Positions 14,913-20,216 of a stretch of 20,216 bases of DNA are shown here, one piece after another. Under the pieces are notes generated by a model, which worked only from the letters and a program-made list of their open reading frames with translations, was not told the DNA's origin and made no database searches. Source of the DNA: Azoarcus sp. (lineage in GTDB: Bacteria > Pseudomonadota > Gammaproteobacteria > Burkholderiales > Rhodocyclaceae); the NCBI GenBank assembly GCA_031282905.1, contig JAITCV010000068.1, positions 1-20,216 of the forward strand. Reading direction: 5' to 3'. The first letter of the stretch is position 1; each line of letters begins with the position of its first letter. The translations under genes were made by a program, and so were the position numbers.

Positions 14913-15212
14913 TCATTTCTTCGACTGCGGGAATTTCTTTTTCATGTGCAGAAGATTCAAAATCCAAACCTCCTCGCCTTGCACCTCCATCACGGCGATA
15001 TACGGCACACGGCTCAGGACATATTCCCGAGTGCCCTTTTCCCTGCCGGGACGGGCGCGCTCCGGAAATGTGGCCAGACTCTCTGTCTGTTCTTTGATGC
15101 GGGAATAAACCTTGTTCGCTACGGACATCCCGGCTTCCTGGAAATACCACTCCAATACATGGTCAAGGTCGCGCGCCGCCTCTTGCGACCAACGCACCTT
15201 GTAGCGTGTCAT
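14913..15212 (-). CDS. RelE/ParE-family toxin
   Basis: A 99-residue basic protein of the ParE/RelE toxin fold: MTRYKVRWSQEAARDLDHVLEWYFQE begins with the family strand and helices, LATFPERARPGREKGTREYVL is the central turn, and PYIAVMEVQGEEVWILNLLHMKKKFP is the C-terminal sheet with the family's histidine. Such toxins either cut mRNA at the ribosome (RelE) or poison gyrase (ParE); the sequence alone does not decide, although the N-terminal helices favour the ParE group. The ATG at 15212 overlaps the antitoxin stop by four bases (ATGA), so the toxin is translationally coupled to its antitoxin. Confidence 0.9.
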   Translation of the reverse strand: MTRYKVRWSQEAARDLDHVLEWYFQEAGMSVANKVYSRIKEQTESLATFPERARPGREKGTREYVLSRVPYIAVMEVQGEEVWILNLLHMKKKFPQSKK

Positions 15213-15517
15213 TCGCGCTCACCGAGCTTGCGCAGCTTTTCAGCCGCCCGCGCCATCACCATGTCGTGGTCGATCAACTCGCTACGGCCCTCACGCAAGG
15301 CCGTCATGGTGTTCGTGACGGTTTGCTTGAACCACTCGTCGTAGCCTTCTTCCTTGTCGAAAAATATGTCGGGAACCAGCGTCCGCGCGGCATCCTCCAT
15401 CGACAACATGACGCCCACAGGACGTTTGTTCTTGGTGACGAGCACAGGTTCGCGCTGCATGGCGTCGAGAAATTCGCCGAACCGATTCTTGGCTTCCAAA
15501 GCGGTCATCGTTTTCAT
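15209..15517 (-). CDS. Phd/YefM-family antitoxin
   Basis: A 102-residue antitoxin that binds and neutralises the ParE/RelE-type toxin encoded just downstream and usually represses its own promoter. The N-terminal DNA-binding part reads MKTMTALEAKNRFGEFLDAM and EPVLVTKNKRPVGVMLSMED (residues 23-42), the standard Phd/YefM fold. The rest, about 45-102, is the toxin-binding, probably flexible, charged region; it is slightly longer than average. ATG 15517 has AGGAG seven bases upstream. Together with the toxin it forms a complete type II system. Confidence 0.92.
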   Translation of the reverse strand: MKTMTALEAKNRFGEFLDAMQREPVLVTKNKRPVGVMLSMEDAARTLVPDIFFDKEEGYDEWFKQTVTNTMTALREGRSELIDHDMVMARAAEKLRKLGERE

Positions 15518-15538
15518 GAATGGCTCCTGTTTGTAACG

Positions 15539-15558
15539 GCTATTATAGCTTGAATAGC
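15539..15558 (-). promoter_or_regulatory. Promoter -10 and likely autoregulatory operator of the toxin-antitoxin pair
   Basis: A perfect -10, TATAAT, reads on the minus strand at 15547-15542, about 25 bases before the antitoxin ATG. It lies inside the 11-base palindrome GCTATTATAGC (15539-15549), and a further ATAGC half-site follows at 15554-15558. A palindrome over the -10 suits repression by the Phd/YefM antitoxin. No strong -35 is seen. Confidence 0.6.
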
Positions 15559-15647
15559 TGTTTTAGCCCGCATAAAGCAACATCTGCGCCGCCCGACCGC
15601 CAAGCGTAACGGTTCCACACCGCGAAGCATATAACGATCAAAGTTCC

Positions 15648-18600
15648 TTACTTGATGAAGGTGGCGTTGTAAAGCACCCCGGAAGCCAGGGATGAATCCG
15701 CGATGAATTCCGGCAACGCGCTCCCGCACCCGCGCTCGAACAGGTAATGCGCCAGCAACCCCGACGGGATGTCACGCCTTCGCGCGTCGAACAACGTCTT
15801 GTTCTGCACATTGCCGATGACAAGGAAACTGTCCTTGGCGCGGGAAACCGCAACGTTGAGCATGTTCGGGGATCGGTTGAAAAACGCGGAGCCGGCGTGC
15901 GAAGCGCCGTATGTCGCCGAAAAAATCACGATGGGGCGCTCCGCCCCTTGCAGCTTGTGCACGGTACCGATCGTCAGGCGGCTTTTCTTCTTCATGAGAT
16001 CGGGCATTTCCCGGCGCATGTGCCGCTCGATGCAGCGGGCTTGCGCCGAAAACGGTGTGACGACGCCGAGCAGCTTCCATAGCGGTTTGCCGTCGTAATG
16101 TTCCTCGATCCGCGCACGGTTGCTCTTCAACCATTGGACGATGGCCTTGGCTTCGTCATCGTTGTACCGGCTCGGACCGGATTTCTTGTCCTCTGTGTCG
16201 ACGTTCAAATAGCCAAACGGCGGCAAAATGCGCTCCGACGGGTCCAGGCTTGGGCGCAACGGTTCAAGCAGACCTTTGTAGATCAAATCGTTGCAATACC
16301 CGATCAGTTCTGGCACGCAACGACGATGCTCGGTCAACATCAGTCCGCGGATTCCCGTGTCCTCGTCGAATTGCCGGACATCGCAACATCGACTGGCGAT
16401 ACGCATCAGATTGCCGCCAGCCGATGTGTAGCCATACTGAACCAGATCGTCGTAGTCCTCCAGTTTCCCGATCAAGCCGGCTTCCTCGGCATTGGCACGG
16501 TCGGATTTGTCGCCAATGTTCCAGACCGGCTCGATCTGGTGGGTGTCGCCCACGACGAGCGCGCGCTTGGCGAGCGCGAACATTCCCGCGCCCATCTCCG
16601 GCGAAACCTGTCCGGCCTCATCGACGATCAAGAGGTCGATCAAGTTCAAGTAGGGCTTGTCGACGCCCTCCCACGCCATGAAAAAATCCGGCGCCATATG
16701 GAGGTTCGAGACGAGGCAGGGCGAGAGCTTCGCGAAACGGCGATACTTCGCCTGAAGGCGCTTGAATCCGCGCGAGTCCTTTTCTTCGTGCTGGATGCGC
16801 TCGCGCATCTCCAGCAGCCAGCGCCCCGACCAGTAGCGATCGGCAATGCCGAACATCGGCGCCCTCACCTGTTTATCGAGTTCGTCGTTGAGTTGGTCGA
16901 GTGACACGTCGACCATATCTTCATGGCCGCCTTCCAGAACGCTCCGCCACTGCTGGAACACTTCCTGAATGGCATCGCGTTGCCGCTCGAACTCGTCATG
17001 GCGCCTGCACGATAAAGCCTTGTCGCGCTCGATGCCCGCCCGGCGCTCGTCGATTTCATTCAAGCGAACGCCTCGCTGTTTTTTGACCGTGTCCCGGGAT
17101 TGCCTGAAATACGGCTCGACTTCGTCGCGGCGCTGTAATTCCGCCAACATGGAATTGGACAGGAAGAAACCGCGATCCCGCGCCTCCCGCCGTCTGCGTA
17201 GCGGCGGCAAGAAACTCAATAAATCGAGCCATAGCGGGACACGTTCAAGGTATTTGAGCCATTGCTTTTCGGCTTCGGCGATCCTGTTCCATTCGATGCC
17301 GGTCTCGCGCTCAGCCGTATCGGCATCTTCCTTGCAGCCCAGTAGCGCCGCATCGGCTTGCCTGATCGCCTCTTGTTCGACTTCGATCGAATCATGCAAG
17401 TGTCCGTGCACCCGACGGTATGCGGTTGCCGCGCCTTCGCCGGGTTCGTGCCTCGTCGCCCGCCAAACGTCGAAGCGGGCGGAAACGATGGCGGCAATCT
17501 TATCCGCCCGCATTCTCAGCAGTTCGTGCAGGACTCGCACTGCCTCATCGACCGTGGAGATCTCACGCCCAAACTCGTTCGAGGCGTGCGCCAGATAGCG
17601 CTTCTCGGCTTCGTCGACCGCCGAACTATTTTCGATTTCTTCGAACGGATGAGTATTGCGGTTGTGGGTCGGAAACTCGCTTTCGGTACTGACCGACGCG
17701 AGAAACACTCCGAACCCCCTTTTATAGGGAATCCAGCGCGTATGGCCGGTAGACGCGCAGATTTCGCCAAAGCTCTCCAGGACGTTCTCGACGGCCTTCT
17801 TGTTCGTCGACGTCACCACGATGAGGGGGCAATCCTTCTCTTTCAGCGCCGCGTCGACCCACAACTGTGCGACGACGCTGTGCAACAGAGCGGTCTTGCC
17901 CGTGCCCGGCGGGCCGTTGACGGCAAGCACCTTGCCCTTGCCCAGTTCGACCAGTTCGACCATCGCCATGCGTTGCGTGCGGGATAGCGGAAACTGTGTG
18001 GACACATGACCGACGATTTCGGCATATTGTTTTTCGGACGCCGTCATCGGCAGCGTAAGGCGGGCCTTTGCCGCCTCCACCGTGCGCAGCCGGTCGAACA
18101 AAGGCAGGGTTTCATCGCTCTTTTCGATGTTGTCGTAGAGCCTGATCAAATGGCGCGCAATCACCGCCGAGTCGTCCGCCAGTCCGTGCCATTCGGACAC
18201 CAGTTGGTAATCGTCCAGTTCGAGGTCGGGCGTCTCCTCGCCGCTCCATTGGCGAAGCAGCGGCAGGCAAGCGCCCGTGACCTTCTCGAAAAGCGCCGCC
18301 GCGAATTGGAACGCATCGTCCAACGAGGTCGCCGCGTATGGCAAACCACTGATGAATTCGTCGTAATCCGCCAATCGACCAACCGTCAGTTCGCTCGGCG
18401 AAGGTTCCAGAAAATCCCGCGGTATCCACGGTTGCCGATCGGGATCGGGCAAAAGCCCCCCTTCCCTGTCCAGCAGGCACGGGATGCACAACACGGCGTA
18501 CCCTTCATGAATATCTTCGGCATCCTGCTTGGCGCCGTGGCTGGCCTTGTCGGACAAACGCGCTGGAATCAGCACGAGCGGAATCGTCTTGGGCGGCTCG

Positions 18601-18812
18601 TCGTCTTTCTTGCCCTTTTTCTTGCTGTCGTCGAAGCGTTGCTTCGTCCATTTCCCGACGTCGGGTGCGGCGACGATGACGCGCCATTGGCCGTCGACCT
18701 CGCCGATGAGGATGGGTTTGTCCTCCGGGGGGATCTTCGGTTCGTACAACCCGGCCTCGGCCAACGCCGCCCGCCAGTATTTCACCGGCACTTTCAGCAG
18801 AGTCCGGCTCAT
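15648..18812 (-). CDS. Large superfamily 1 (UPF1/DNA2-like) helicase
   Basis: A 1054-residue ATP-dependent nucleic-acid motor. Motif I GPPGTGKT is at 300-307, motif II DEAGQ at 731-735, motif III GDTHQIEP at 755-762, LTEHRR at 826-831, motif V GTVHKLQGAE at 949-958 and motif VI NVAVSRAKD at 986-994. Between I and II lies a long charged, coiled-coil-rich insertion (about 470-690). The N-terminal 280 residues are family-specific (IPLVLIPARL, RQPWIPRDFLEP). No nuclease motif was seen, so any cutting partner must be separate. ATG 18812 overlaps the stop of a short leader ORF; the frame is open to 19004 but that extension looks non-protein. Helicases of this type occur in defence islands and DNA repair; the role here is unproved. 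Confidence 0.88.
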   Translation of the reverse strand: MSRTLLKVPVKYWRAALAEAGLYEPKIPPEDKPILIGEVDGQWRVIVAAPDVGKWTKQRFDDSKKKGKKDDEPPKTIPLVLIPARLSDKASHGAKQDAEDIHEGYAVLCIPCLLDREGGLLPDPDRQPWIPRDFLEPSPSELTVGRLADYDEFISGLPYAATSLDDAFQFAAALFEKVTGACLPLLRQWSGEETPDLELDDYQLVSEWHGLADDSAVIARHLIRLYDNIEKSDETLPLFDRLRTVEAAKARLTLPMTASEKQYAEIVGHVSTQFPLSRTQRMAMVELVELGKGKVLAVNGPPGTGKTALLHSVVAQLWVDAALKEKDCPLIVVTSTNKKAVENVLESFGEICASTGHTRWIPYKRGFGVFLASVSTESEFPTHNRNTHPFEEIENSSAVDEAEKRYLAHASNEFGREISTVDEAVRVLHELLRMRADKIAAIVSARFDVWRATRHEPGEGAATAYRRVHGHLHDSIEVEQEAIRQADAALLGCKEDADTAERETGIEWNRIAEAEKQWLKYLERVPLWLDLLSFLPPLRRRREARDRGFFLSNSMLAELQRRDEVEPYFRQSRDTVKKQRGVRLNEIDERRAGIERDKALSCRRHDEFERQRDAIQEVFQQWRSVLEGGHEDMVDVSLDQLNDELDKQVRAPMFGIADRYWSGRWLLEMRERIQHEEKDSRGFKRLQAKYRRFAKLSPCLVSNLHMAPDFFMAWEGVDKPYLNLIDLLIVDEAGQVSPEMGAGMFALAKRALVVGDTHQIEPVWNIGDKSDRANAEEAGLIGKLEDYDDLVQYGYTSAGGNLMRIASRCCDVRQFDEDTGIRGLMLTEHRRCVPELIGYCNDLIYKGLLEPLRPSLDPSERILPPFGYLNVDTEDKKSGPSRYNDDEAKAIVQWLKSNRARIEEHYDGKPLWKLLGVVTPFSAQARCIERHMRREMPDLMKKKSRLTIGTVHKLQGAERPIVIFSATYGASHAGSAFFNRSPNMLNVAVSRAKDSFLVIGNVQNKTLFDARRRDIPSGLLAHYLFERGCGSALPEFIADSSLASGVLYNATFIK

Positions 18813-18841
18813 GACGGCATCCCATGTTGAATCATCATCAT
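18809..18841 (-). CDS. Short leader ORF coupled to the helicase
   Basis: Three consecutive ATG codons (18841, 18838, 18835) follow a strong GGAGG (18848-18844); the third has ideal 8-base spacing. The frame encodes MMMIQHGMPS and ends with TGA sharing the ATGA overlap with the helicase start at 18812. The helicase ATG itself has only a weak GGGA upstream, so ribosomes probably load here and reinitiate. It may be just a translational on-ramp rather than a functional peptide. Confidence 0.45.
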   Translation of the reverse strand: MMMIQHGMPS

Positions 18842-18849
18842 TCCCTCCA

Positions 18850-19065
18850 TTTCTCGTTTTCTGTTCAGGACAGGATGATACAAGTTTCATAGCCGAACAG
18901 GAAGAATATGACCTTTCACGGGTATCGGCGGACTCCTTTCGCTTGAGCGCCCTCGCCGTGCTTATTGCTACTTGCGCCATCGCGTCCGCACAGCCTTCAA
19001 ACACCGCCAGAGCGGTCTTGAAGTAGGGGGGAAGAAAACCGTCTGTCTTCAGTCCTCTGTCCCGC
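18850..19065. other. Helicase 5' region, no gene
   Basis: About 215 bases upstream of the helicase leader. The helicase frame is open through much of it but reads as non-family, low-quality sequence. The helicase promoter should lie here; no convincing -35/-10 pair was found by eye. Confidence 0.4.
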
Positions 19066-19403
19066 TCACGGAATCACCGCCGAAAAGATCGGCCCCCAAG
19101 GCCCCGGTTCGCCCTTGGCGTTCTCATAGCGAACACAAAAATAAATCGTCTTGCCACTTTCCTCCTGTGAAAAATCCAGCCGTTCGCGTTTGCGGCGGGT
19201 GAAATGGGAGTGGGGTAATTCATCGCCGGTCACCGGCGGCTTCATCAATCCGACGTTGGCGAGATTGGCGTCTTTCCGGGTTTCCTTGTCGACGAAGGTA
19301 TAGCCCGCGCCGATTTGCCAGTTGGACGTGATCGTGCCCTGGATTTCCAGATCGACGCCCTGACTCCTGACCAGTCCCGCCGCCCGGTAGCAATAGATGG
19401 CCG
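19066..19403 (-). pseudogene. Relic joining a TonB-receptor fragment to an unrelated C-terminal tail
   Basis: One open minus-strand frame contains two unrelated pieces. The first, about 19403-19250, reads YRAAGLVRSQGVDLEIQG and NWQIGAGYTFVDKETRKD, the beta-strand pattern of TonB-dependent siderophore receptors shortly before their C-terminal third. From about 19245 to TGA 19066 it reads KPPVTGDELPHSHFTRRKRE, GKTIYFCVRYENAKG and GPWGPIFSAVIP, a fibronectin-like tail seen on various bacterial proteins. No start codon with ribosome site precedes them, and a receptor would need some 700 residues. I interpret this as fused gene debris from deletion or rearrangement; both matches are from memory of the families. 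Confidence 0.55.
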
Positions 19404-19436
19404 GATAGGAAGGCGAGGGACACCCACGGCAAACCA

Positions 19437-19745
19437 TCAGTGCCGGGGATGCCCCTCGGATTGAAGCTGCAAAAGGTCGGCATGGGAGAGGCCCGTATCT
19501 TCCATGATCTCTTCTATCGGACGATTGCGTTGCAGCATCCTTCGCGCAATGACCCGTTGCGCTTCGTTCTGGCCTTCCTCCCGACCTTCTTCCCGGCCTT
19601 GCGCTCTTGCTCCCTCTTCCCGCGAAGCAATATCCCATTCCAGCTTTTCCCTTGAAATCGCCAATTCCCGCAGCCGCTCGTCCTGCGAGAGCGTTTTCAG
19701 CTTCACCACCGCCAAACCAATGTCCGGATCTTTTTGTGCCAGCAT
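19437..19745 (-). CDS. Stand-alone C-terminal Rpn protein (RpnS-like copy)
   Basis: A 102-residue protein equal to the C-terminal part of the Rpn protein encoded just upstream. MLAQKDPDIGLAVVKLKTLS through DIASREEG is essentially identical; a shorter Gly/Arg/Glu hinge follows (about 46-60), then a helical tail that has diverged (RRMLQRNRPIEEIMEDTG) before the shared end GLSHADLLQLQSEGHPRH. It lacks the nuclease domain. It is in the same frame as the upstream gene, separated by TGA, two codons, a second TGA and two codons before ATG 19745. No Shine-Dalgarno is visible, so translation may depend on reinitiation after the upstream stop. By analogy with E. coli RpnS it might act as an inhibitor of the full-length nuclease; it may equally be inert. 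Confidence 0.65.
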   Translation of the reverse strand: MLAQKDPDIGLAVVKLKTLSQDERLRELAISREKLEWDIASREEGARAQGREEGREEGQNEAQRVIARRMLQRNRPIEEIMEDTGLSHADLLQLQSEGHPRH

Positions 19746-19760
19746 GTCGAATCAACCCAA

Positions 19761-20216
19761 TCAGTGCCGAGGATGCCCCTCGGATTGAAGCTGCAAAAGG
19801 TCGGCGTGAGAGAGGCCGGTCGCTTGCGCAATATTCTCAAGCGATATCCCCAATTCCAAAAGATTCCGCGCAATGACCCGCTGCGCTTCGCTCTGGCCTT
19901 CTTCCCTGCCTTCTTCCCGGCCTTCCTCCCGGCCTTCCTCCCGGCCTTCCTCCCGACCTTTTCTCAAGCCTATTTCCAATCCCCTTTTCTCCGCCCCCTC
20001 CTCCCGCGAAGCAATATCCCATTCCAGCTTCTCCCTTGAAATCGCCAATTCCCGCAGCCGCTCATCCTGCGAGAGCGTTTTCAGCTTCACCACCGCCAAA
20101 CCAATGTCCGGGTCTTTTTGGGCCAGCATGTCGAATTCCTCCTCCTTCGTCGCCCGGATGAATTCCAGCCAGACGCACAGTTTTGTTTCATCCCCGCGTT
20201 CCGGCAGCTTGGGCAG
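19761..20216 (-). CDS. Rpn-family recombination-promoting nuclease, C-terminal part
   Basis: The gene enters from the right edge, so only its last 151 residues are visible: LPKLPERGDETKLCVWLEFI, RATKEEEFDMLAQKDPDIGLAVVKL, LSQDERLRELAISREKLEWDIAS, a Gly-Arg-Glu-Glu repeat zone and the end SHADLLQLQSEGHPRH. The WLxFI..A..EEExxMLA..DP.I..A pattern and the repeated acidic/basic hinge are characteristic of Rpn/TIGR01784 proteins, whose N-terminal PD-(D/E)XK nuclease domain would lie outside the window. These were first annotated as transposases and cut DNA. The internal ATG 20129 is preceded by a strong ribosome site. Frame and family are clear; whether the nuclease domain is intact is unknown. 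Confidence 0.85.
   Translation of the reverse strand: MPKLPERGDETKLCVWLEFIRATKEEEFDMLAQKDPDIGLAVVKLKTLSQDERLRELAISREKLEWDIASREEGAEKRGLEIGLRKGREEGREEGREEGREEGREEGQSEAQRVIARNLLELGISLENIAQATGLSHADLLQLQSEGHPRH
19895..19954 (-). repeat. Five 12-base tandem units encoding Gly-Arg-Glu-Glu
   Basis: Five consecutive 12-base units of the form GGCCTTCCTCCC (plus strand), the first two with one or two substitutions, encode the repeated GREE hinge of the Rpn protein. The other copy has only about half as many codons here, so the number changes readily, probably by slippage in whole-codon steps that keep the frame. Confidence 0.8.
20127..20147 (-). promoter_or_regulatory. Internal ribosome binding site and ATG inside the Rpn gene
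   Basis: AAGGAGGAGG (20147-20138) sits 8 bases before the in-frame ATG at 20129-20127. It is among the strongest Shine-Dalgarno sequences in the window. Initiation here would give a 122-residue C-terminal protein without the nuclease domain. The same bases also encode KEEE of the long protein, which partly explains the purine richness. Confidence 0.6.

Larger units (their letters stand above)
19436..20136 (-). repeat. Tandem duplication of the Rpn C-terminal coding segment
   Basis: Two nearly identical units, 19436-19752 (317 bases) and 19760-20136 (377 bases), lie head to tail seven bases apart. They begin at the same point just upstream of the internal ATG and end just past the stop codon. 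The 60-base length difference equals 20 codons and lies in the Gly/Arg/Glu repeat zone. High identity indicates a recent event. Confidence 0.85.

Noticed and set aside
18813..19004. N-terminal extension of the helicase to 19004
   Set aside because: The added 64 residues do not look like protein domain sequence, and the coupled leader overlap supports the start at 18812.
19895..19954. Possible CRISPR array
   Set aside because: The 12-base units are contiguous without spacers and lie in the Rpn reading frame.

Overview
The window is high-GC proteobacterial chromosome. Its gene blocks (rhodanese-grxC-secB-gpsA, gpmA-envC-ctpA, DUF2069/yihY, rpsP-rimM-trmD-rplS) and protein sequences look betaproteobacterial, perhaps a Rhodocyclales- or Nitrosomonadales-like lineage. 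That placement comes from gene order and recognised protein families only.

Region 1 (1-2572, minus strand) reads as one transcription unit: a GTG-start ArsR-type regulator, a membrane-anchored rhodanese, glutaredoxin GrxC, the export chaperone SecB, a secreted SH3-domain protein and gpsA, which runs off the left edge. The regulator has two cysteines placed as in the persulfide sensors SqrR and BigR, so sulfur/thiol chemistry probably controls the unit. Region 2 (2715-6187, plus strand) holds phosphoglycerate mutase, an EnvC-like degenerate LytM protein and a CtpA-type S41 protease. Region 3 (6188-7655) is mostly decayed: a broken DUF3396-like gene, then an intact tRNA-Asn with a clear promoter, then about 590 bases with no recognisable gene.

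Region 4 (7656-12192) has a patatin-like lipase, a DUF2069 membrane protein, a YihY-family membrane protein cut by an in-frame amber codon from its C-terminal domain, and a 506-residue protein with PilZ c-di-GMP-binding motifs. Region 5 (12310-14511) is the classic ribosomal/tRNA-modification operon rpsP-rimM-trmD-rplS with a near-consensus promoter and a 3' hairpin.

Region 6 (14512-20216) is accessory and defence-like, nearly all on the minus strand: a Phd/ParE-type toxin-antitoxin pair, a 1054-residue superfamily 1 helicase preceded by a short coupled leader ORF, an in-frame relic joining a TonB-receptor fragment to another protein's tail, and an Rpn-family nuclease gene entering from the right edge. 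The Rpn gene has a strong internal ribosome binding site in front of an ATG that would give a separate C-terminal protein. A second, stand-alone copy of exactly that C-terminal segment lies directly downstream in the same frame. This resembles the intragenic RpnL/RpnS toxin-antitoxin arrangement, here with a duplicated small-protein gene, and is the most interesting signal in the window.
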